Assembly (NCBI GenBank): GCA_029945375.1
Contig: CM057064.1
Span: 434,001 to 498,000, forward strand
Origin: Agaricus subrufescens
Taxonomy: Eukaryota; Basidiomycota; Agaricomycetes; Agaricales; Agaricaceae
Direction: 5' to 3'
Length of the DNA: 64,000 nt
Made by a program: the position numbers and the translations under genes. The notes under the pieces were generated by a model. That model was given only the letters and a program-made list of their open reading frames with translations, had not been told where the DNA came from and ran no database searches. Shown piece by piece: positions 55,323 through 64,000 of the stretch; the first letter of the stretch is position 1, and the number at the start of each line of letters is the position of its first letter.

Positions 55323-57750
55323 TCAAGTCAGAGGGCCATTACTTTTAAGGTAGTCATCGAGCACCATCATGTGTTTCAATGCAGAATAAGTTAACCACTT
55401 GTTGTGGCTATCAGGGAAGCCCTCCCATTTCATGAGAAAACAAAAACCGTGGCCACTCTTCGTGTGCTCCAGGATGGAGTGTATGTAATGCTCCGGGCCA
55501 TTTGGGGTATCCTTCACAGGCAGCTCCACTGGCACATCTTCAATGGTGGGGGGGGTGTTGGAGACAGCAAGATATGGTTTAATCAGTGAGGTGTGGAAAA
55601 CACGGCACTTGTTTGCTGGACCAGGGATATCCAGGGTAACCATACTATGAGATGAGTCACAATCAGTTATCAAGAAGGGACCTATAAACTTGGGTTGCAG
55701 CCAACAGGCATCTGAGTAACGTTCCAACAATGGGTCATTTTGAAGATTTTTCATCAACAGCAAGACTTTATCACCGACTGTGAGGGGAAAATCAGGTCTG
55801 CAATGTTTGTTAGCTTGAGCTGCTTGTAAAACCTTAGCTTCCAGTAAGTTGTCCGCAGCTGTACCAATGTCAACTGCTACATGTTCTAGGAATTGCAGCG
55901 GAGTCTCAGATTCATCCTCATTAGGCTCCTTGAAGATCGGTGGAATCAGTTGAGGAGAAACCCCCAACCTCAGTTGGAAGCCCAAAAATCCCATTGACAC
56001 ATTAACTGTGTTCATGATATTGAAACGGATGTGGGAGAGAGCAGTTGTCCAGCCCTTTGTGTGCTTGAGCAGCGCAGCCCGAAGTGCCTGATTGACTGTT
56101 TTATTGGTTCTTTCGGAGAGGCCATCAGTCTGTGGATGAAACGACGAAGAGAGTTTCAATGTGATGCCTGTCATTTCATGTAAGTGCATCCAAAATTGGG
56201 ACAAGAAAAGTACATCGCGGTCTGATACAATGGACTCTGGCAGCCCATTCTCACAGAACCACTCATCAAAGAACAGGACAGCGAGGTCCCGGGCAAATAG
56301 ATTCTTTTTGCAGGGGACAATTCGAACATCAGCCCCCAGCTGATCAGTCATCGTCAGTACATGGTCAAAACCATTCTCTTCTGGAAATGGCCCAATGAAG
56401 TCAATGGCCACTGTTTGGAATCGCTTATCCAGAACAGGTAGGGGATGAAGTGGGCCTACAGGCTTCTGCATGGAAGATTTCATATGCTGACAGATGTCAC
56501 AGCTTGGGATGTAAGAGGTTTCCAAGAAGGTGCACATGCCAGGCCAAAAGAACAATTTGCGCAATGCCATGTAACTTTTTTCAAAGCCAAAATGCCCCAA
56601 CGCATTGTGGGCTAGCAAACATATCACGTTTGGCAGGTTATTCACACGAGGGATTACAAGTCAGCCCTTGAAGTAAAGGAGGTTGCCTCTCTTTTCTAAG
56701 CTGTCCATCACAGTCTCCAAAGCTTTCTTGCACCATGGGTTTGAGTCATACCCTTCTGCGATTGATTTGTACAGTTCATCATCATGACTAATTTCAAGCG
56801 CAGGTGCTGCAATGTGGTGTACAGCTGTCAACTCACGGCAGGAGGTCATTGGTGAGCAGTTTGTGGAACAAAGAATGGAGCAGACAGGTATGTCCAGCTC
56901 ATTCAATGTATCATAATTGGACATGTGCCAAGCTTTCATTTCAGTGTCGCATTCAGGGAATGACATTTGCAACAATGCATCAGCAACTGTGTTGTTGCTG
57001 CCATTCACATATACAATGTCAAAATTGTATTGTTGTAGAAATTTGGACCACCGAGCTTGTTGGCATGATAGGTGTTTTTGTGACTGAAAACATTCAAGTG
57101 TGCGATGATCGGTCAACACAGTAAACAGGACCCCCAACAGATCTGAACGCCACTTGTCCAGGGCCCACACAATTGCAAGTAATTCTTTCTCATGAACGGG
57201 ATGGTTCAACTCAGTGTTTTTGAAGGGACATGACTCAAAAGCCACAGGACAGGAAAGTTCCCAAGTGGGGCCAAAACTGAGCATAGCCCCCAACTGAAAA
57301 TCCGATGCATCCATAGTTACAAATATATGTGAGTCTGGCATTTTACTATGATCGATTATGGTTAAGCAATCTGCACTTAGCACAAGGGACTTGATACCCT
57401 CAAAGGCGGAATTGTGGGCTGGTGTCCACTTGGGAAATTCTAATTCCGCTTCCTTGTCTGTCAACTTATTCAGGACACAGGTGTATTGCGCCAGTTGTGG
57501 CAAGAATGCAGCAAGATATCGGACTAATCCCAGGAACTTACGAATGTCCTTGGTACATGAAGGCTGGGGCCAATTTCTGATGCAATCAATCTTACTGTTG
57601 TCAGCATAAATGCCTCCTGCATTAATGATATGACCAAGAAAAAAGATCTCTCACTGAAACAGCTTTGTTTTCTTTAGGTTGCAATACAACCCAGTGTCTC
57701 TCAATGCAGCCAAAATCTGTCAGATGTGTCAGCGGTGCTCTTCCACACTA
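55323..57750 (-). pseudogene. Gypsy-1 pol remnant: RT end, RNase H, integrase, chromodomain
   Basis: Continuous pol sequence except for in-frame TGA codons. From the 5' side: VEEHR, then TGA, HI, TGA, QILAALRDTGLYCNLKKTKL, TGA, EIFFLGHIINAGGIY, RKFLGLVRYLAAFLPQLAQY, SHIFVTMDASDFQLGAMLSF, HEKELLAIVWALDKWRSDLL, TDHRTLECFQ, then NLLYFKG, TGA, LVIPRVNNLPNVICLLAHN. The integrase has the HH-CC finger (HNALGHFGF ... CDICQH), DDE residues in AIDFIGPF, SDRDVLF and FHPQTDGLSERTNK, and a chromodomain (EHYIHSILEHTKSGHGF ... MKWEGFPDSHNKWLTY). Several TGA codons stand where relatives carry CGA arginine. Not functional. Confidence 0.88.
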
Positions 57751-58398
57751 TGTTAAGACTACAACTGCAGAGTCAGAACTAGGTGGTTCCGATTTGGGGG
57801 TAGGCATTGGCCTCAGTGATGCGAAGGCGCACTGTGCCCTCCAGCGGGTTCTGGATGCCTAGAGAGCGATAGCAGAATAAAATACAAGTTGCGGAATGCT
57901 TAGCGGAAAGATAGGAATCAAGAGGGAATAGAATCTAAGTCAATTTCAGACTAAGGAATAGATACAGGAATGCAGAACTTATATACAAAGGTGTACAGGA
58001 GTAAAGTACGGAAAAGGAATAGTTCCAGATAATAGAATGTAGGAATTGGAATAGGGATATGACAATCACATTGCAATAGAAATGAGTACCAATCTGGATA
58101 CAGTTGCATTGGCTGTTGGAAAGTTACGGCCCACGTTGCGTTGGTCATAGAGTGACTGTGGGAGTGCAACCATAGTCCCAGAAAGGGAACTACAGCATAA
58201 CCAGCCAACCACTACCAGTTCCGGGAAGTGGACTTACCAATTAAAGGAACCCAAAAGACAACAGTCCCAAGTAGATCCCATCAAAAGGAAACTTGACATC
58301 AGGATTCCATGGAACATACTGGAAATGGAAATGGAACGTTCTAGATGGAAAAGGAAACATTGGGAATGATCAGAAAGTTCTGGAAACAGGATATAACA
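57751..58398 (-). repeat. Gypsy-2 3' LTR
   Basis: 648 bp on the minus strand, beginning TGTTATATCC (58,398) and ending GTCTTAACA (57,751), so the ends are TGTTA...TAACA inverted repeats. A polypurine tract (TTAAGGGGAGGATAC, 58,399-58,413) directly precedes it. The other side joins the reverse transcriptase of gypsy-1 at 57,750, so the LTR marks the insertion point. The opposite end of gypsy-2, needed to confirm a 5 bp target duplication, is lost. Confidence 0.78.
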
Positions 58399-58646
58399 GT
58401 ATCCTCCCCTTAAGGCTGAGCCTCAAGGCCGCATCAATAAGGGAATGCGCCTGGATAAAAATAGAACTTCGTTGGGAGCGAAAATAGAAGCTGCAGATCC
58501 CAACCTTAAGGGCAGTGTGGCACGGAATGAGGCAACAAAAATTAAAAGTGTGTTGCAATGATGAGCAGTAGATCCAGAATTGGAATGTGTTGGGACGCTT
58601 ATAAGAAGGGACTTGGAACAACTCAAGTTCCCCCATCCTTCCTGCC

Positions 58647-59849
58647 ATGTCTCAATCCACTGCCACTACCACCCCCAATTTCAACAAGATGACCGCTGCC
58701 AAGTTCACCACATGGGCCACAAAGCAAGATGCTGAGGCTGCAAAGGAAAAGGGTGCTGAGGAAGTTCCGATGGACATTGATGCCAAGGGAGAGGATGTCG
58801 AGGTCGAGAAATCCAGTTCTGACGAGGGAGGAAAGGGTACTGAGGAAGTAGTGGAGGTTCCGACGATGAAAGCAAAGGCAAAGGAGACGGAGATGGCTGC
58901 AGGTGTGAAGATGACCTGGGCAATGAAGAGGAGTGGCGGAAAGGCGGATGAGTTGGAATGGGCAAGCATCAAGGTTCCACTGGTGTGCAAACTAGTTCCA
59001 ATCATTGAGATTGACTTATGGACGATTCTGCAGGCCAGGGCCCATGTATATTTGACAAAATGCGAGACATGTGCCAACCAGAGCATCGTGTGCTGGTCCA
59101 ATACCACTGGTACCACTTGTGCTGAGTGTTCTAAGCAGCAGAAGAAATGTGCGCATTCTTCGCAAGGTCCCACCGCATCCAAAAAGAGGAAAGAGAAGGA
59201 AACTGCCGCATCCGCCCCTGTACCCGCCAGGCACATATACCACCTCATCACCAGCCAACTACTGACCAGCAAAATGTCCAATGACAGTTCTGCCACCGCC
59301 CCTACCACTCCTGCTGCTCCCTACAATAAGAAACCACCCGTGGCTCCAAGGCCAACTCAAAAGGATAAGCTATTCCTTCCGGAATCATCATCATCCCCTG
59401 CTTTGAGTCCCAGAAAGGAGATTCCATGTCAAGAGATTCCACGCCATTCCCCCACACATCCTTGATCCCTTTCCAATCCGCAACCCAATGTGGAAGTCCA
59501 GAAATATTCCGTGGATGGTGTAGCATTGGAATTGAAGAGGCTGCAGATTGAGACAGTGAGGAGTGCGGATGAAAATGTGAAGGCTTGGAAGGCCTTGGAG
59601 GAGGCCAACAATTTGAAAAGACAGAGCCTGGAGATGCGTCGGGAAAATCTGGAGGCCTTGGATTGGAATACGGATGCACAAGAAAGAGCGCAGAGAGCAG
59701 CAGAGGAACAGACGAGAGAGATGTGGAACATGGTGGATGCAATGCACTTAAACACGGACGTGCATCAGGAAGGTGAAGGTCATCAGAGTTGGTATGGAGG
59801 TGAGAGATCGGATCAGCAGATGGACTATGGGGATTGGGCTAGGTAGTTG
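58647..59849 (+). CDS. Antisense cysteine-rich protein inside gypsy-2
   Basis: A plus-strand frame starts MSQSTATTTPNFNKMTAAKF at 58,647: alanine/lysine/glutamate-rich (KEKGAEEVPMDIDAKGEDVE), then LVPIIEIDLWTILQARAH and a cysteine cluster CETCANQSIVCW ... CAECSKQQKKCAHSS followed by a basic run (KKRKEKE). The frame stops at 59,465. A second one from 59,490 continues with a helical tail (LKRLQIETVRSADENVKAWK, EEQTREMWNMVDAM) and stops at 59,846. They may be joined by an intron or a frameshift. It lies between the integrase stop and the polypurine tract of gypsy-2, on the opposite strand. The cysteine pattern suggests zinc binding; function unknown. Confidence 0.6.
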
Positions 59850-60096
59850 GGGTCAAGGTATGGAGGAAGTCCTGGTGGATCAGGAGGGTGGATATGATCA
59901 GTTCCAGCACCTCCCTTTGTATAATTTTTCTTGAACTTTGAACTTTTAGGATACGTTGTAGTGGATGTTGTTTCTTGGTGTTTTGGAAAATGCGATGGAT
60001 TATTTGAAGTGAAGTTGGAATGATTTAATGAATTGGAAAATGACTTGAGGAATGGAAAAGAAATAAGGGAATCAGAAAGACATCAGTGGAAAAGAA

Positions 60097-61749
60097 CTAA
60101 AGTGGAAGAGGACCAGGCTCAGCAGGATAAGCAGCATGAAAATTGGAAACCAATTCCATCACGTGGCTGAGTTCTGTTGTGGGAAGCCAAGAGAATTCCT
60201 CATTGGTATTCTCATAGCCCATCCACAATACTTTATACAATAACTTGCATGCCCTCCGACAATTGATCTTGGAGTCAACAATGTGAGATATTTCATATTC
60301 CGGTTCACCTTCGACATCAATGGGATCTGGAGGAGGTTGGACGCAATCCAGAATTTGATTGGTAGTTGCGGGTTTGAGCATGGAGACATGGAATACTGGA
60401 TGGACGGCACGCATGGTGTCTGGAAGTTGGATAGTGAAGGAATGGGTTCTGGCCTGAGCAATAATTTTGTAGGGACCAAGATACTTTTCGGAAAGCTTCT
60501 TCAATGGTTGGGTAGTGCAGAAATACTTTGCCTTAATGAATACTCTTTGACCAATACTGAAGTCAGGTGCCGGTAGCCAATGAGTGTCAGCAGATGCCTG
60601 ATAGCATTGTTGAGTGGATGCGATTTCGGATTTGAGAATAGCATGAAGTTCATCAAGATCAATAGCGAATTCCCAAGCTTGTGAGGATGCAAGGTCACGT
60701 TTGGGATGGATAGCAAGGGATGGGTGATAGCCTTTATCCGCAAAGAAAGGTGAGATACCAGTAGTAGTGCTGGGAGCATTATTGAATGCAAATTCCGCAA
60801 GCGGAAGGAGTTCCAACCAATTGTCTTGCTGATAGTTACAGTAGATGTGGAGATACTGTTCCAGAGTTTGATTTGTCCATTCCATTTGACTGTCACCTTT
60901 GGGATGATATCCGGAAGTGAAATGGAGTTTCATGTTGAGTGCTTGGCCAAGAGAGCAGAAGAAATGAGATACAAACTCAGAACCACAATCGGAAGTAACA
61001 TGGGATGGGACACTGTGCGTGGAGAATACATGAATAACAAAGAGTCAAGCAAGTTCAGCGGAATTAATGGTATCATATGTCGGAATGAAAATGGCTTGTT
61101 TTGTGAGGCAGTCCATGATAACTAGAATGCTATCGAATCCAGAGGATTGCAGAAGTTTCTCAATAAAGTCCATAGAGATAGAATGCCAGGGACATTCTGG
61201 GATCAGAAGCTGCTTGAGAGTCCTGTAGGGCCGATGACATTGAGGTTTGGATTGCATGCAGGTAATGCAACTCTTGCAGAAGTGCTTGACAAAGTCGCAG
61301 ATTCTGGGCCACGTATAGCTCCTTTGGATTAATTCCAGAGTCTTGTTCTGACTGAAATGGCCAGCCAGAATATGGTCGTGGTGGTATTGTGTGATGCGAA
61401 GTTGTAAAGTGTTAGCGTCAGGAACATAGATCTGGTCATTGAGCCTAAGGAAGCCATCGGAAGTGAGAGACCATCTCCCTTGGGGCAACACGAGGTGCTG
61501 TGCAGCAATGGGATCTTCAGGAAGTGTGGAAAGGATGTCGGAATGGAGTTGCAAAAGATCAATGATAGTAGCAGCACAGAACACAGGGGTCACGAGGGAT
61601 GAGGCACAGAGAGATGAAGCAAGTTGTTCTTGAGTGAATACTGGACAGAAGTTGTGCGGATTGACTGAAGTGTAGCCCTTATCCTCCCCTTTTAGGTAGA
61701 CATCCCAGTGTCTCGTCAAAGCATCTGGCTTCATTCCTAGCTTACTGGG
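60097..61749 (-). pseudogene. Gypsy-2 integrase with chromodomain, one in-frame stop
   Basis: From SKLGMKPDALTRHWDVYLK to AYPAEPGPLPL. The integrase zinc finger is visible (YHHDHILAGHFSQNKTLEL ... FCKSCITCMQ), the three catalytic acidic sites are in ISMDFIEKL, VTSDCGSEF and HPKGDSQMEWTNQTLEQYL, and a chromodomain is at the end (YEISHIVDSKINCRRACKLL ... VLWMGYENTNEEFSWLP). One TGA (near 61,045, ELA-stop-LFVIHVF) stands where relatives read ARLF, again CGA to TGA. Otherwise the frame is clean, so decay is recent compared with copia-1. Confidence 0.88.
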
Positions 61750-61824
61750 TCATTTCTTATCCAATCTGCTTGATACTAGCGTCATTAGGATCGCCACTGC
61801 GAACTCTACGTTCTCGTTCCAACA
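61750..61824 (+). repeat. Copia-2 LTR end (U5), inverted relative to the LTR at 63.2-63.5 kb
   Basis: A 75 bp plus-strand piece from TCATTTCTTATCC to GTTCCAACA. It matches the minus strand of 63,183-63,257 without gaps, with 7 mismatches. It joins gypsy-2 at its left and copia integrase sequence at its right. Confidence 0.85.
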
Positions 61825-63182
61825 TGCATAGCCAGCCTGTAGGAGCGAGGATCTGCATTAGAAACTGCTCCAGCAAACTCTACATCACAGAAGTCACTGT
61901 CAACCAAACAAGCGGCCTCTTCTTCAAGTTCTGGGTTGTCTCCAGGTAGGTCGATGTTTTTGACCCTCCACCACTCACCAGGGGGTCGTCTAACTCGATT
62001 GGTGCGCCTAGGGACCCTTGGAGGCTCAGCAGGCACAGGAGCGGTCGGAGGAGTGACAGGGAGCAGTGCAGGAGGTTGTGGAGGTGTTCTAGGTGGAGAG
62101 GGAGCGACAGGAGATGCAGGAGCGATCACAGGAGCTTCAGGAGCATTCTGAGGTGCTTTAGACTCTTCAGGAGGAATATCACTTGCAGGAGTCGAACTAG
62201 GCGGCGGAGACGGTGCAGGGAGAGGCCAGATACCACCCCCTTCATCCTGGAGAGGTGGGAAGTCGAAATGCGATGAGGGGAGCGCTGGAGAGGGCTCTGA
62301 AGCGATAGGAGTTTTGGGAGAGCTGGGAGGGCCAGCAAATGAAGGAATAGCATTGAGTTGAGCTCTAGAAGTGCCAGGGAAGTACCTTTCATCGAATTCA
62401 GCCCTTTCAGAGATGATTGAACGCTTGGTGACTGGGTTATAGAACTTCCAGCCCTTGTAGCCAGTAGGATAGCCTATGAAAACGCATTTTTCATAGTGAG
62501 GCTGAAGAGAATTGCGTTTATCTCGCTGTATATGCACATAGGCAGTGCACCCCCATACTCGGAGGTGGGAGACGTCGGGTTTTCGCTTATAGAACGCTTG
62601 GAAGGGTGTAGAACCAGGGAGAGACAACGTAGGAAGCCTATTCCACACATGCACCATAGAAGAGATGCATTCACCCCAGAAACTCGGGGGCAATTTTGAC
62701 TCAGAGAGCATTGCAGTGATCCTTTCACCCATAGTTCTGTTAGCCCTTTCAGCTAGACCGTTCTGCTGAGGCCTGTTGCGGGTAGAATGCCTTCTATCGA
62801 TGCCACACTGCTCCATGAAGGCCAGGAAGGCTTTAGACATGTATTCACCACCTTTATCATCCTGTAGAGCGCGCATTTTCACTCCTAGTTGGTTTTCAGC
62901 CCAAGATTTATAGATTTTGAACGCTTCAAAGGCCTCTGACTTGCTTTTCAGCAGATATACAGCCCAGAAACGCGTTGCATTGTCTATAAACGTGATCCAG
63001 TACTTGTAGCCTGAGTGGGAAGCAACTGGGAGCGGTCCGTGGAGGTCTGAGTGCACCAGCTCGAGTGGGGATCGATTGTGACTGGTAGAGGAGGGGAAAG
63101 GAAGTGAATGCATCTTGCCAGCAAGGCAGAGCTCACATATAGGGTCAGGGGACGCTTTAGAGTCAAATTTAAGGACTGTAAC
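61825..63182 (-). pseudogene. Copia-2 integrase fragment, open frame
   Basis: A clean minus-strand frame, open from the LTR junction at 63,182 to 61,825, starting VTVLKFDSKASPDPICELCL, so it starts within the zinc-finger (GAG-pre-integrase) segment. It has all DDE residues: ELVHSDLHGPLPV, LQDDKGGEYMSKAFLAF and RPQQNGLAERANRTMGERI, followed by FWGECISSMVHVWNRLPTLS, VWGCTAYVHIQRDKR, CVFIGYPTGYKGWKFYNP and a long proline-rich linker. It ends at the junction with SNADPRSYRLAMH, just before the reverse transcriptase would start. No in-frame stop in about 450 codons, so this piece is young. Confidence 0.88.
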
Positions 63183-63501
63183 TGTTGTAACGAGAACATA
63201 GAGTTTGCAGTGGCGATCCTAACGATGCTAGTATCGAGCAGATCGGATAAGAAATGAGCTAGTATTAGCACAGTTAATCTGTGGACAAGTATAAGAAGCT
63301 ATACCAACAATACAAAGAGATTGCTCACCTGTGGACAAGTATAAGAAGCTAAAGACTTCTAAGTTGTCCACAGGCAAGTTCAACATGCGCTGACTAATCT
63401 ATCACGTGAGCGGAACCGTCCGCATTACTCTAAGTCGAGATATACACAAAACAAATTGTCCAGTCATTCTAATAGCTGAATGCTTGGGGCATTCTAATAC
63501 A
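63183..63501 (-). repeat. Copia-2 LTR
   Basis: 319 bp on the minus strand from TGTATTAGAATGCC to TTACAACA. The preceding CACTAGACTGCTTGG and GATCAAGGGGG is the end of a copia internal region with polypurine tract, nearly the same as at 50,714-50,743, so this is a 3'-type LTR context. A 23 bp direct repeat inside it (63,279-63,301 and 63,329-63,351, core GTGGACAAGTATAAGAAG) and a hairpin (63,329-63,373) are seen. Related to the copia-1 LTR. Confidence 0.82.
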
Positions 63502-63528
63502 CCCCCTTGATCCAAGCAGTCTAGTGTC

Positions 63529-64000
63529 TTTTTTTTTTTTTTTTTATAATCAATGGGGCCTGCCAGCCGGCCTTTATTCAAGTACGCTACTACATCGGTC
63601 GCAAATCCAAGCATATGTACAAGAAACGGAAGCCATAACATGTCTCCAAAACCGGGCCACTAGTTTGGTACATCAAGTCAGACTATACAATGGTGGTGGA
63701 AGAAACGTATCCTGCGCGATGTGGTCAAGCGCTCGAAGAGAAAAGAAAAAACAATCATATAAAATTGAAATAATAAGTGTCCTAACCTTCAAGGCGGGAT
63801 GGCACCTGAAACAGACCCTATCCGGTTTGAACTGACTTGGAGCGCCACATTGGCAGCAGTATTCATACACAAGACGATTGTCAATAGGAGAAAGAAAATG
63901 AATCAATGAATGAAAAAATAATGGGATGGCAGCGCGCCATTGCCCTGAAAGACCCAGCAAGAAGTCCTATTTGTTCGATGGGAACTGGTGCTTGAGCCAG
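63529..64000 (-). mobile_element. Poly(A)-tailed retro-insert (LINE, SINE or retrocopy), 3' end
   Basis: On the minus strand an AATAAA signal (about 63,575) is followed by a tail of about 18 A (63,529-63,546) that joins directly to the copia end GACACTAGACTG. This is a target-primed or processed insertion running off the window edge. Part of it reads EYCCQCGAPSQFKPDRVCFR, a CxxC ... CxxC zinc-ribbon-like piece followed by CHPALK. The element class cannot be told without the 5' part. Confidence 0.6.

Larger units (their letters stand above)
55099..57750 (-). mobile_element. Gypsy-1: Ty3/gypsy chromovirus, 3' half only
   Basis: A minus-strand element running from the 3' LTR (55,099-55,293) through integrase with chromodomain (55,323-56,645), RNase H (56,661-57,503) to the last part of reverse transcriptase (about 57,750), where gypsy-2 cuts it. 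A polypurine tract (AAAGGGGGGAGGAG) directly precedes the LTR start TGTAAGCC. The upstream half of pol, gag and the 5' LTR are absent from the window. It lies inside the Helitron fragment. Confidence 0.85.
57751..61749 (-). mobile_element. Gypsy-2: Ty3/gypsy chromovirus inserted in gypsy-1
   Basis: Minus-strand element with 3' LTR (57,751-58,398), polypurine tract, a gene on the opposite strand (58,647-59,849), and integrase plus chromodomain (60,097-61,749). The pol frame enters at 61,749 with SKLGMKPDALTRHWDVYLK, a segment that in other elements follows RNase H, so RT and RNase H were lost when the copia piece at 61,750 joined. Confidence 0.85.

Noticed and set aside
58652..59755. Minus-strand open frames opposite the antisense gene of gypsy-2
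   Set aside because: They lack domain signals, whereas the plus strand has a clear cysteine cluster; treated as shadows.
1..64000. CRISPR arrays, operons with Shine-Dalgarno sites, rRNA and tRNA genes
   Set aside because: The window is eukaryotic with spliceosomal introns; no regular short repeats with spacers and no tRNA-like A/B-box pair were found by eye. A tRNA search program could still find a weak one.

Overview
This is a nuclear genome window from a filamentous basidiomycete, most likely a mushroom-forming Agaricomycete. The signs are many short GT-AG introns of about 45-70 bp, a class I hydrophobin, DUF6535 and DUF7918 proteins typical of Agaricomycetes, intron-rich MFS genes in tandem, and a basidiomycete set of transposable elements (Ty3/gypsy chromoviruses, Ty1/copia, Tad-like LINE, Helitron, and a divergent two-gene DNA transposon). 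No single species can be named from the sequence.

Layout. 1-9 kb: the end of a DUF6535 membrane protein, a long low-complexity RING-H2 protein, an F-box protein starting 70 bp upstream of it on the same strand, and a DUF202 membrane protein, all on the minus strand. 10-12.5 kb: a decayed DUF7918 copy and a class I hydrophobin. 13-19 kb: a GC-rich minisatellite and then a divergent two-gene DNA transposon. 20-31 kb: a DUF7918 array (three minus-strand copies, one plus-strand copy, plus the relic at 10-11 kb), interrupted by a frameshifted unknown gene, a TPR plus CCCH zinc-finger gene, a second DUF202 gene paralogous to the first, and an Agaricomycete hypothetical protein. 31-36.5 kb: housekeeping block (exosome nuclease Rrp6, a small membrane protein, a FIST-domain protein). 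37-40 kb: two secreted PEBP paralogs. 40.5-48.1 kb: three tandem MFS transporters of the Qdr-like drug:proton antiporter type.

48.1-64 kb is nested transposon debris. A copia remnant has a 1.86 kb 5'-truncated LINE in its LTR, with a clean 12 bp target-site duplication. A Helitron fragment is cut by gypsy-1, whose reverse transcriptase is cut by the 3' LTR of gypsy-2. Gypsy-2 carries an antisense zinc-cysteine gene between integrase and LTR, and is itself broken by a copia fragment flanked by inverted LTR ends. A poly(A)-tailed retro-insert closes the window. The stretch 48,061-50,814 has no CpG dinucleotide at all. Two copies of one LTR end differ at 7 of 75 sites, and six of those are CpG/TpG-type transitions. 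Both point to strong methylation-type decay confined to the transposon block.

The most interesting leads are the CpG erasure with the relative insertion clock it gives, the inverted-LTR copia structure, the antisense gene inside gypsy-2, and the DUF7918 family with an invariant C-terminal SUMO-interaction-like motif. I found no clear case of a wholly new multi-gene system.
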